Source: Nitrospirota bacterium
GTDB taxonomy: Bacteria; Nitrospirota; Nitrospiria; Nitrospirales; Nitrospiraceae
NCBI GenBank assembly: GCA_020028595.1
Contig: JAIBHQ010000063.1
Span: 1 to 9,527, forward strand
DNA length: 9,527 nt
Direction of reading: 5' to 3'
In this document: positions 1 to 6,297 of the stretch, piece after piece
Layout of the letters: every line of letters begins with the position of its first letter
Numbering within the stretch: position 1 is the first letter of the stretch
Position numbers and translations under genes: made by a program
The notes under the pieces: generated by a model
Told to the model about the DNA's origin: nothing
Databases searched by the model: none
What the model saw: the letters and a program-made list of their open reading frames with translations, nothing else

Positions 1-86
1 GTTCCGTTCATCCATACCCCTCTATCATAGTAGGAAACGGGGTCGGGACGAAAGTTCCAGCCGGTCGAACGTGCCCGATGCCCCGG

Positions 87-116
87 TTGACAAGGCGTTT
101 CTGTGTCTCGTACGAT
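87..116 (+). promoter_or_regulatory. Predicted sigma70-type promoter upstream of thiS
   Basis: A perfect -35 hexamer TTGACA (87-92) is followed, after an 18-base spacer, by TACGAT (111-116), a good -10 match. Transcription would start near 122-124, leaving a leader of only about 16 bases before the thiS ATG at 139. That is too short for a TPP riboswitch, and I see no TPP aptamer signature in bases 1-138. The position also argues against thiS starting at the upstream GTG 103. Predicted from sequence only. Confidence 0.55.
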
Positions 117-138
117 GTTCGCACGCGGTTCAAGCGCG

Positions 139-399
139 ATGCACATTCAAGTCAATGGAGAGCAGCGAGCCTTGGCGGCCGGATTGACGGTGGCCGGGCT
201 GCTCACAGAGTTGGACATCCGTCCGGACCGTGTCGCGGTGGAACTGAATTTGACCATTCTGGATCGCAACGAGTTCGACCGGCGGAGTCTTCAAGAGGGC
301 GACCGGATCGAAATCATCAGTTTCATTGGAGGGGGAAGCTGTCAGCAATCAGCCGTCAGCCTCAAACATCAGGATTCCGAGTTGCTTGCTGAAAGCTGA
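139..399 (+). CDS. thiS: Sulfur carrier protein ThiS with a 20-residue C-terminal extension
   Basis: ThiS is a small beta-grasp (ubiquitin-like) sulfur carrier. Its C-terminal Gly-Gly is adenylated by ThiF and converted to a thiocarboxylate that donates sulfur to ThiG for thiazole synthesis. The first 66 residues fit the family: N-terminal MHIQVNGE, the helix LTVAGLLTELDI, the central RVAVELN strand, and the end GDRIEIISFIGGG. Normal ThiS ends at this Gly-Gly. Here the frame continues through SCQQSAVSLKHQDSELLAES, encoded by one arm and the loop of an inverted repeat (337-411). As written the tail would block adenylation unless it is clipped. I chose ATG 139 because it gives the standard N-terminus and follows a promoter at 87-116; no clear Shine-Dalgarno is visible. 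thiG follows 28 bases after the stop. Identity is secure; activity of the extended form is uncertain. Confidence 0.85.
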   Translation: MHIQVNGEQRALAAGLTVAGLLTELDIRPDRVAVELNLTILDRNEFDRRSLQEGDRIEIISFIGGGSCQQSAVSLKHQDSELLAES

Positions 400-411
400 C
401 TGCTGAGGGCT
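337..411. repeat. Palindromic repeat spanning the thiS 3' end
   Basis: Two 24-base arms, 337-360 and 388-411, are inverted copies matching at about 19 of 24 positions by hand count, with a 27-base loop between. The arms are built from short units of the AGCTGAC/TGCTGA type. Such imperfect palindromes resemble dispersed intergenic repeats seen in Nitrospira-type genomes, though I cannot search for copies here. The left arm begins immediately after the codons for the ThiS Gly-Gly-Gly and the thiS stop lies inside the right arm, so the repeat has displaced the original stop codon. It could fold as an RNA hairpin between thiS and thiG. Confidence 0.65.
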
Positions 412-427
412 TCTTTGCGGAGCATAT

Positions 428-1201
428 ATGGCAGACGATCGGCTGACAATTGCCGGGCGCGAGTTCAGGTCCCGTTTGTGGGTGGGAACGGGTAAGTACA
501 AGGACTTCGTCGAGACGAAGAAAGCCATCGAAGCGTCCGGCGCGGACGTGGTGACCGTCGCGGTCCGCCGGGTCAACATCACCGACCGGTCGAAAGAAAA
601 CCTGCTCGACTACATCGATCCCAAGAAATACACGATCCTGCCCAATACGGCCGGCTGCTACACGGTGGAGGATGCGGTCCGGTACGCGCGGCTGGCGCGC
701 GCGGCCGGTGTCTCCGATCTCGTCAAGCTGGAAGTGATCGGCGATGAAAAGACCTTGTTCCCCGACACGGCGGGACTCATCGAAGCCGCAAAAATTCTCA
801 TCAAGGAAGGGTTCATCGTGCTGCCCTATACCAATGATGATCCCATCGTCGCCAAAAAACTGGTGGACATCGGTTGCCCCGCCGTCATGCCGCTGGCCGC
901 GCCGATCGGATCCGGCCTCGGCATCCGCAATCCGTACAATCTCAAGATCATTCTCGAGACCGTCAAGGTGCCGATCATCGTGGATGCCGGCGTGGGGACC
1001 GCCTCCGATGCGGCACTGGCGATGGAATATGGCGCCGACGCGGTGCTGATGAACACCGCCATCGCCGGCGCCAAGGATCCGATCATGATGGCCGAAGCGA
1101 TGAAATATGCCATCGATGCCGGCCGGCTGGCCTATCGAGCGGGGCGCATCCCTAGAAAATTGTACGCCACGGCGAGCAGTCCCATCGAGGGGATGCTCTA
1201 G
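428..1201 (+). CDS. thiG: Thiazole synthase ThiG
   Basis: ThiG is a cytoplasmic TIM-barrel enzyme that makes thiazole phosphate (the thiamine thiazole moiety) from 1-deoxy-D-xylulose 5-phosphate, dehydroglycine and the sulfur carried by ThiS thiocarboxylate. The 257-residue length is normal. Family segments run in order: [19 protein letters not shown] near the N-terminus, [14 protein letters not shown] (37-50), [14 protein letters not shown] (71-84), [10 protein letters not shown] with the expected imine-forming Lys100, VLPYTNDDP, the phosphate-binding [13 protein letters not shown], and [12 protein letters not shown] followed by [15 protein letters not shown]. The C-terminus SSPIEGML is complete. 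The ATG is preceded by GGAG (419-422) at 5 bases. It follows thiS and precedes thiE, as in many thi operons. It is intact, unlike both neighbours. Confidence 0.97.
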   Translation: MADDRLTIAGREFRSRLWVGTGKYKDFVETKKAIEASGADVVTVAVRRVNITDRSKENLLDYIDPKKYTILPNTAGCYTVEDAVRYARLARAAGVSDLVKLEVIGDEKTLFPDTAGLIEAAKILIKEGFIVLPYTNDDPIVAKKLVDIGCPAVMPLAAPIGSGLGIRNPYNLKIILETVKVPIIVDAGVGTASDAALAMEYGADAVLMNTAIAGAKDPIMMAEAMKYAIDAGRLAYRAGRIPRKLYATASSPIEGML

Positions 1202-1206
1202 ATACC

Positions 1207-1257
1207 GTGACGGGTGATGAGTTGCTGGTAAATCACGCGTCACTGATTACGCGTCAC
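1207..1257. repeat. Inverted/direct repeat cluster between thiG and thiE
   Basis: GTGACGGGTGAT (1207-1218) pairs at 11 of 12 positions with ATCACGCGTCAC (1232-1243), giving a hairpin with a 13-base loop. A second copy of the right arm, GATTACGCGTCAC, follows at 1245-1257 and could compete for the same left arm. No T-tract follows, so it does not look like a classical intrinsic terminator. It fills the 63-base gap before thiE and is similar in style to the repeat between thiS and thiG. Confidence 0.55.
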
Positions 1258-1264
1258 TTCTTCC

Positions 1265-1756
1265 ATGCCCCGCGTTGATTTTCCTCTCTATCTCGTCACG
1301 GATCGTCATCAGCGCGGAGTCCGGGTTCTGATCAATGATCGGGTGGACCTCGTGCTGGCGCTCGGCGCCGATGGCGTTCATCTGCGGGCGGACAGTCTTC
1401 CGGTCGCGGCCGCCCGCAGGCTGCTGGGGTCCGATCGTTTGGTTGGCGTCTCCACGCACTCAGCGGACGGCGTGGTTCGGGCGGAATCGGACGGAGCGGA
1501 CTTCGCCGTGCTCGGGCCGATCTATGAGACGCCGTCCAAGCGCCAGTTCGGGGAGCCGATCGGTCTGCGCGTGCTCGAAGAGGCGGGCCGGCGCTGCCGG
1601 ATTCCGGTGTTTGCGATCGGCGGCATCACCATCGCGCGCGTGGCTGAGGTGCGGAGATCGGGCGCCTATGGCGTGGCGGTGGTCTCCGCGATTTTATCCG
1701 CCGCGTCGGCCGAATCCGCCACGCGGGAGTTTCTCGATGCGCTGGCACGCGCGTGA
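1265..1756 (+). CDS. thiE: Thiamine-phosphate synthase ThiE, internally deleted
   Basis: ThiE couples HMP pyrophosphate with thiazole phosphate to give thiamine phosphate; it is a TIM barrel usually of about 200-215 residues. This product has 163. Recognisable parts are the first strand PLYLVTDRHQ (7-16), VLINDRVDLVLALGADGVHL (21-40), the GVSTHS segment (61-66), the FAVLGPIYETPSKRQF region (80-95), and the phosphate-binding VFAIGGI (115-121) followed by GAYGVAVVSAIL. Between DRHQ (13-16) and GVRVLIND (18-25) about 50 residues are absent, in frame. The missing part normally carries barrel strand 2 and the QLREK motif, whose Arg and Lys bind pyrophosphate. The enzyme is therefore probably crippled. 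A TenI-type relative is possible, but the NDR and DGVHL motifs favour ThiE. No good ribosome binding site precedes ATG 1265; a hairpin cluster lies just upstream. Confidence 0.82.
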   Translation: MPRVDFPLYLVTDRHQRGVRVLINDRVDLVLALGADGVHLRADSLPVAAARRLLGSDRLVGVSTHSADGVVRAESDGADFAVLGPIYETPSKRQFGEPIGLRVLEEAGRRCRIPVFAIGGITIARVAEVRRSGAYGVAVVSAILSAASAESATREFLDALARA

Positions 1757-1775
1757 TGCGGAACTGGCGTTTGGG

Positions 1776-1804
1776 TTGACCGTCTTTCTGGTCGGTGTTA
1801 GTAT
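1776..1804 (+). promoter_or_regulatory. Predicted sigma70-type promoter for the proteasome gene cluster
   Basis: TTGACC (1776-1781) and TAGTAT (1799-1804) are separated by an ideal 17-base spacer, and the -10 is preceded by TGT, an extended -10 feature. It lies in the 102-base gap between thiE and the ATPase gene, giving a predicted start near 1811 and a leader of about 48 bases. It would make the proteasome genes an independent transcription unit. Predicted from sequence only. Confidence 0.6.
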
Positions 1805-1858
1805 TTTACAGGCTTACTCCCGGGATCATGGAAGGTTTGCGCATCGGGGAGTGACACG

Positions 1859-3628
1859 ATGGCCGAATCGAAGGGGAGTCCGGGCCGGTTCAGTTCCTTC
1901 CGCGATTCTGTCAAGCAAATCACCGAACGGCTGGCGGACAAGGATGCTGGCATGATGAAACGAAGCGACGACGCCAATCGGGAAGTCGAGAAGTTGCGCC
2001 TCCAGATCCAGGCGATGGAAGAGGAGTTGCGACAACTCCAGCACTCCCGTTCGCAACTGGATCAGGCGTCCAGGCAGAATGACAAGCTGGCGGCCACGTT
2101 GCAGGAAGCCAAGGCGCAGATTCAAGCCCTCCGCACGGAAGTGGACAAGCTCACCGCACCGCCCTCCACCTACGCGATTTTCTCGAGACTGGAAGACGAC
2201 AAGACGGCGACCGTGTACGTGGCCGGCCGGAAGATGAAGGTCAACGTCCATCCCTCGATCAAGGCGAAGGACCTGCGGAAAGGTCAGGAAGTCATCCTCA
2301 ATGAAGCGTTCAACGTCATCGAAACGCGCGGGTTCGACGGCCAGGGCGAGGTGGTGAGGTTGAAGGATTTGCTGGAAGGGCGTCGCGCATTGGTCACGCT
2401 CCATTTCGACGAGGAAAAGGTGGCGGATCTCGGCGAACCGCTGCTCACGGAGCGCCTCAGCGTCGGCGACCACCTGCTCTATGATACGCGGTCCGGCTAT
2501 GTGATCGAAAAATTGCCGAAGTCCGAGGCGGAGGAATTGGTCCTTGAAGAGGTGCCGGACGTCAACTATGACCATATCGGCGGGCTCGCGCAGGAAATCG
2601 AGCAGGTGCGCGACGCGGTCGAATTGCCGTTCCTCCATCCGCAGCTCTTCGTCGAGCACAAGCTCAATCCGCCGAAAGGCGTGTTGCTCTATGGCCCGCC
2701 CGGCTGCGGGAAAACCATGATTGCGAAAGCCGTCGCCCACTCGATCGCCAAGCGGCTGGCGCATCTGACCGGAAAAGAGATCCGCAGTTTCTTCCTCCAT
2801 GTGAAGGGGCCGGAACTGCTCAATAAATATGTGGGCGAATCCGAGCGGCAGGTCCGCGAAGTGTTCAAAAAAGCCAAGGAGAAAGCGGCCAGCGGCAATC
2901 CGGTCATCGTGTTCTTCGACGAAATGGATGCGCTGTTCAGGACACGCGGGACGGGCATCTCCTCCGATATCGAATCCACGATCGTGCCGCAGTTCCTGTC
3001 CGAGATCGACGGGATGGAGCGATTGCGCAACGTCATCGTCATCGGCGCCAGCAACCGACAGGATCTCATCGATCCGGCCGTCCTGCGGCCGGGCCGGCTG
3101 GACGTGAAGATCAAGATCTCGCGGCCGGACCGCCATGCGGCGCGTGAGATTTTCTCAAAATACGTCAGCGACGACCTGCCGTTTGCGCAGGACGAACTGT
3201 CCCGCCACAACGGCGACCGGCGCGCGCTGGTTGAATCGCTGGTCGACGCCACGGTGGATGCCATGTATGCGATGTCGGACGAGAACAAGTTTCTCGAAGT
3301 GACCTACGCCAACGGCGAGAAGGAAACGCTCTATTTCAAGGATTTCTCCAGCGGCGCGTTGATCGAAGGCATCGCGGCGCGGGCCAAGAAATATGCGATC
3401 AAGCGCACCATTGCCACGAATGAGAAGGGGATCAAGGCGGAAGACCTATTGAAAGCCATCCGCGACGAATTCAGGGAACACGAAGACCTGCCGAATACGA
3501 CGAACCCGGACGACTGGGCGAAGATCTCCGGCAAGAAGGGCGAAAAGATCATCCACGTGCGGACGATCACCGCCGGTTCGAAGGAATCCCGCCAGATTGA
3601 AACGATCAGCACGGGCCATTACTTCTAA
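1859..3628 (+). CDS. arc: Proteasome-activating AAA+ ATPase (Mpa/ARC family)
   Basis: This hexameric ATPase recognises modified proteins, unfolds them and feeds them into the 20S proteasome. The 589 residues show all expected parts: an N-terminal coiled coil (about 40-100, rich in Glu, Gln, Leu and Lys), OB-fold domains (about 103-220), and one AAA+ module with Walker A GPPGCGKT (279-286), pore loop KYVGES (323-328), Walker B VIVFFDE (349-355), sensor-1 Asn in GASNR (396-400) and arginine fingers in LRPGR (409-413). The last residues, GHYF, resemble the GQYL tail of Mycobacterium Mpa and the HbYX tails that dock into the proteasome alpha ring. ATG 1859 has GGGGAG (1846-1851) seven bases upstream and a strong predicted promoter before that. 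dop follows after a 225-base gap filled mainly by a repeat. The gene appears intact. Confidence 0.96.
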   Translation: MAESKGSPGRFSSFRDSVKQITERLADKDAGMMKRSDDANREVEKLRLQIQAMEEELRQLQHSRSQLDQASRQNDKLAATLQEAKAQIQALRTEVDKLTAPPSTYAIFSRLEDDKTATVYVAGRKMKVNVHPSIKAKDLRKGQEVILNEAFNVIETRGFDGQGEVVRLKDLLEGRRALVTLHFDEEKVADLGEPLLTERLSVGDHLLYDTRSGYVIEKLPKSEAEELVLEEVPDVNYDHIGGLAQEIEQVRDAVELPFLHPQLFVEHKLNPPKGVLLYGPPGCGKTMIAKAVAHSIAKRLAHLTGKEIRSFFLHVKGPELLNKYVGESERQVREVFKKAKEKAASGNPVIVFFDEMDALFRTRGTGISSDIESTIVPQFLSEIDGMERLRNVIVIGASNRQDLIDPAVLRPGRLDVKIKISRPDRHAAREIFSKYVSDDLPFAQDELSRHNGDRRALVESLVDATVDAMYAMSDENKFLEVTYANGEKETLYFKDFSSGALIEGIAARAKKYAIKRTIATNEKGIKAEDLLKAIRDEFREHEDLPNTTNPDDWAKISGKKGEKIIHVRTITAGSKESRQIETISTGHYF

Positions 3629-3635
3629 GGTGAGA

Positions 3636-3801
3636 GGATGTTGAAAAAGGCCGCCAGCGGCGTTCTCGCATCGCTTGAAGGCTCAACGTACGGAAAAACG
3701 TACGCCTCGCCTTCTCGCTCGCTGCGGCCTTGCCACGGGAAAGACGCGCGTCTTGGCGCGCGTGGGGCGGGCCGGGTGCGACAAGACCTTTTTGAACATC
3801 C
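3636..3801. repeat. 166-bp repeat element with inverted termini between arc and dop
   Basis: The ends GGATGTTGAAAAAGGCC (3636-3652) and GACCTTTTTGAACATCC (3785-3801) are inverted copies, 15 of 17 matching. Inside lie a nested imperfect pair GGCCGCCAGCG (3649-3659) with CGCTGCGGCC (3720-3729), a central hairpin of two CGTACG palindromes around GAAAAA (3687-3704), and a perfect 14-base palindrome AAGACGCGCGTCTT (3741-3754). The whole stretch could fold into a long branched hairpin. There is no transposase, so it resembles a MITE or REP-type non-coding repeat; I recall similar sequences being common between Nitrospira genes, but copy number cannot be tested here. Reading frames cross it (for example ATG 3638 and 3675), but they match nothing I recognise and I do not call them genes. 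Confidence 0.7.
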
Positions 3802-3853
3802 TGCTGAACATACCGGACTTTTATCCTGAACGAATAACATCGGAGACTCGATC

Positions 3854-5329
3854 GTGGTACGTGTCATTGGAACAGAAACGGAATTCGGAATCGCCGCCAG
3901 GAATGTCGAGTCGCTCGATCCGGTTGCGCATTCGTTGCAACTGATCGGGCAGTGCCCGGCGCTGCCGGCGCCGCACGCGATCTGGGATTACGAAAACGAG
4001 AATCCACTGCTCGACGCCCGCGGCTTCGAAGTCGAGGGCGAGCGCGAGCGGCCGGGCCCCGAATACAACCGGCTGCTGAACAAGCCCCTGGCCAACGGCG
4101 GACGGCTGTATGTGGACGGCGCGCATCCGGAATATTCCACGCCGGAATGCACGAACCCGCGGCAGGTGGTCGCCTTCGAGCGCGCCGGGGAGCGCATTCT
4201 TGCCGCCTGCCTGTGCGCGATGTCCCAGGCCCGCGGCAACGAACAGTTTCTTCTCTACAAGAACAATTCGGACGGCAAGGGGAACAGCTACGGATACCAC
4301 GAAAATTACCTGTTGCCCCGCTCGGTGTCCTTCGACCGCCTGATCCAGGTTCTGCTTCCGTTTCTGGTGACGCGTCCGATTTACGCCGGGGCAGGAAAAG
4401 TCGGGGCGGAGAATCAGACGAACCCCGCCGAGTATCAGATTTCCCAGCGAGCCGATTTCTTCGAATGTCTGGTCGATCTCAATACCATGGTGAAGCGGCC
4501 GATCATCAACACCCGCGACGAACCGCATGCCGATTTTTCAAAGTATCGCCGGCTTCACGTGATCGTGGGCGACGCCAACATGGCGGAGGTCTCCACCTAT
4601 CTCAAGGTCGGCACGCTGGCGGTGGTGTTGGGGATGATCGAGGCCGGCGCGGAGTTTCCGAAGATCGAGCTCGAGGACCCGGTGCAGGCGCTCAAAGAGG
4701 TGTCGCGGGATCTCGATGTGAAACGGTCTCTGAAACTGGCCGGCGGACGGTCGACCTCGGCCATCGGCGTCCAGCGGGTGTATTTGAAAACAGCGATGGA
4801 TTTTTACGCGTGCCACGAATTGGATCAGATTACCAAGGACATTCTGGTGCGATGGGAAGAGGTGCTCGACAAGCTCGAACAGGACCCGATGCTGCTCGTG
4901 CGCGAGCTGGATTGGGTGGCGAAACGCCAGATGATCCGGTCGTACATGGAGCGCAAAGGGTGCGGCTGGGACGATCCACGGATTGCGATGCTCGACTTGC
5001 AATACCACGATATCCGTTCCGATAAAGGGTTGTACTACACGCTGGAGCGCGGCAATCGGATCGACCGGCTGTTGCAGGACAGCGAGATCGAACGGGCCGG
5101 CCGGCTGCCGCCTCCGGATACGCGGGCCTATTTCCGCGGGCAGTGCCTCATGCGGTATCCCCGGTCCATTTATGGGGCCAGCTGGACGTCGGTGCTGTTT
5201 GATGTGGGGAACACCACCATCAAAAAAATTCCCTTGATGGATCCGTTGCGCGGGACGGAATCGCTGACGCGCGAATTGCTGGAGGCATCGGAGTCGGCGG
5301 AGTCGCTGCTCGCCAGGCTGACCGCCTGA
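3854..5329 (+). CDS. dop: Dop, Pup/UBact deamidase and depupylase
   Basis: Dop belongs to the glutamine-synthetase-like (carboxylate-amine ligase) superfamily shared with PafA. It deamidates the modifier C-terminus where needed and removes the modifier from conjugates. The 491 residues include the ATP/Mg-binding GTETEFG (6-12) with Glu8 and Glu10, the Dop-type stretch IWDYENENPLLDARGF (43-58), YVDGAHPEYSTPEC (86-99) with the expected catalytic Asp88, LYKNNSDGKGNSYGYHENYL (134-153), NTRDEPHAD (219-227), and the C-terminal DTRAYFRGQCL followed by MDPLRG. The DYENENPLLDARGF and RAYFRGQC segments identify Dop rather than PafA. GTG 3854 is chosen because GTETEFG then sits at the normal distance and GGAG (3842-3845) lies 8 bases upstream. 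prcB starts 47 bases after the stop, with no modifier gene between. Intact. Confidence 0.95.
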   Translation: MVRVIGTETEFGIAARNVESLDPVAHSLQLIGQCPALPAPHAIWDYENENPLLDARGFEVEGERERPGPEYNRLLNKPLANGGRLYVDGAHPEYSTPECTNPRQVVAFERAGERILAACLCAMSQARGNEQFLLYKNNSDGKGNSYGYHENYLLPRSVSFDRLIQVLLPFLVTRPIYAGAGKVGAENQTNPAEYQISQRADFFECLVDLNTMVKRPIINTRDEPHADFSKYRRLHVIVGDANMAEVSTYLKVGTLAVVLGMIEAGAEFPKIELEDPVQALKEVSRDLDVKRSLKLAGGRSTSAIGVQRVYLKTAMDFYACHELDQITKDILVRWEEVLDKLEQDPMLLVRELDWVAKRQMIRSYMERKGCGWDDPRIAMLDLQYHDIRSDKGLYYTLERGNRIDRLLQDSEIERAGRLPPPDTRAYFRGQCLMRYPRSIYGASWTSVLFDVGNTTIKKIPLMDPLRGTESLTRELLEASESAESLLARLTA

Positions 5330-5360
5330 CGCCGGCGGGGTCCGACGGTGTGCCGTTCAT

Positions 5361-5367
5361 AAGGAGA
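5361..5367 (+). promoter_or_regulatory. Ribosome binding site that fixes the prcB start
   Basis: AAGGAGA at 5361-5367 lies 9 bases before GTG 5377. The longer open frame from GTG 5350 would contain this site inside its coding region and has no Shine-Dalgarno of its own, so 5377 is the better start. Confidence 0.7.
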
Positions 5368-5376
5368 CGACGACAC

Positions 5377-6201
5377 GTGCCGCTCTTTTCGGACGAGTAT
5401 CACAATTCGAGTTTTTTTGACTATCTCGTTCAACATCGTCCCGATCTCACGCCATCCGGACGAGGGGGGCATGCACCGGCGTCTTCAGGAACCGTTCCCG
5501 ACGAGTATCGGAGCGCGGCGCCGCCGGTCACCCACGGGACGACCGTACTGGCGATCAAGTATCGCGGAGGCGTCGTGATCGCAGGCGACCGCCGGGCCAC
5601 GGAGGGATTTCAGATCGCCGATCGCCGCATTGAAAAGGTCTTTAAAATCGATGAACATTCGGCGATGGCCATTGCCGGCGCCGCAGGGCCCTGCATCGAA
5701 ATGGCCAGGCTGTTCCAGACCGAGCTGGAGCACTACGAAAAGCTCGAAGGGGTGCCGCTCTCGTGCGAGGGCAAGGCGAACAAGCTGGGCCAAATGGTGA
5801 AAGCCAACCTGCCGATGGTGTTTCAGGGACTCGTCGTCCTGCCGATTTACGTCGGCTATGACGGCAAGCGGGACGAGGGGCGGATTTACAAATACGACAT
5901 TACCGGCGGCCGGTACGAGGAGTCGGATTATCATGCCATCGGGTCGGGCGGGAAGGATGCCCGCAACTCCATGCGCGAGCATTTTCGCAAGGACTTGTCC
6001 GAGCAGGATGCGCTGAATATCGCCTTGCGCGCTCTGTACACGGCGGCGGATGAGGACGTCGGAACCGGCGGGCCGGATTTCGTGCGGGGCATCTATCCGA
6101 CCGCCAAGGTCGTTGCGGCTGCCGGGATCGCGGATGTCGAGGAGTCGCGTGTTCAGTCGGTCTACGCGGCGTTGCGCGACGTGCGCACGAAGGAGCGCTG
6201 A
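5377..6201 (+). CDS. prcB: 20S proteasome beta subunit PrcB (N-terminal Thr peptidase)
   Basis: PrcB forms the two inner heptameric rings of the 20S core and carries the proteolytic sites. From GTG 5377 the product has 274 residues. The first 54 form a propeptide beginning MPLFSDEYHNSSFFDYL and ending ...VTHG; autocleavage before TTVLAIKYRGG exposes Thr55 as the catalytic Thr1. Counting from it, Asp17 (AGDRR) and Lys33 (RRIEKVF) are at the standard positions. GTAAxEx-like and YDG segments, the late GSGGKDA motif, and DVGTGGPDFVRGIYPTA, close to the Mycobacterium tuberculosis PrcB ending, confirm the family. It lies downstream of dop, and its TGA is one base before the ATG of a broken prcA copy that has the AAGGAG motif (6190-6195) as its ribosome binding site. 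Intact. Confidence 0.96.
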   Translation: MPLFSDEYHNSSFFDYLVQHRPDLTPSGRGGHAPASSGTVPDEYRSAAPPVTHGTTVLAIKYRGGVVIAGDRRATEGFQIADRRIEKVFKIDEHSAMAIAGAAGPCIEMARLFQTELEHYEKLEGVPLSCEGKANKLGQMVKANLPMVFQGLVVLPIYVGYDGKRDEGRIYKYDITGGRYEESDYHAIGSGGKDARNSMREHFRKDLSEQDALNIALRALYTAADEDVGTGGPDFVRGIYPTAKVVAAAGIADVEESRVQSVYAALRDVRTKER

Positions 6202-6202
6202 C

Positions 6203-6295
6203 ATGCCGCTGCCCTATAACGTGTCGCCTGAACAGGTCAAGGAAAGAAGCGGGAGTACGCCCGCCTTCGTTCTTAACGTGACGCGAGAGGTCTGA
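6203..6295 (+). pseudogene. Broken duplicate of the prcA 5' end
   Basis: A 30-codon ORF reads MPLPYNVSPEQVKERSGSTP... and then stops two bases before the real prcA. Its first 12 codons match the prcA start (MPLPYYVSPEQV) with only three base differences in 36. The match continues to the shared GAGTACGCC (6253-6261 against 6349-6357), but the copy is one base shorter, so the frame is lost. Restoring one base would give QVKER-x-REYAR, which fits PrcA. After about 6262 the similarity ends. The copy holds the better-placed ribosome binding site (AAGGAG just before its ATG), which suggests it marks where the resident prcA began. The tail to the TGA is unidentified. A functional 30-residue peptide cannot be excluded. 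Confidence 0.75.
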
Positions 6296-6297
6296 CG

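Noticed and set aside
1..138. TPP riboswitch upstream of thiS
   Set aside because: No CTGAGA or GGAT-type aptamer core is visible and the predicted transcription start leaves only about 16 bases of leader.
78..392. Overlapping 104-codon frame across thiS
   Set aside because: It is out of frame with the clear ThiS protein and begins before the predicted promoter's -35.
1826..3136. Long open frame on the minus strand opposite the ATPase gene
   Set aside because: It mirrors high-GC codon bias of the sense gene, has His/Arg/Asp-rich composition without any family motif, and the sense strand encodes a complete Mpa/ARC protein.
3638..3944. Forward open frames across the arc-dop gap as a candidate modifier gene
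   Set aside because: They are read through a palindromic repeat element, lack any Pup/UBact-like charged sequence or Gly-Glu/Gln end, and one overlaps dop extensively.
5350..5376. Nine-codon upstream extension of prcB from GTG 5350
   Set aside because: It contains the Shine-Dalgarno AAGGAGA for GTG 5377, lacks its own, and adds an MPFIRRRRH leader not expected in PrcB.
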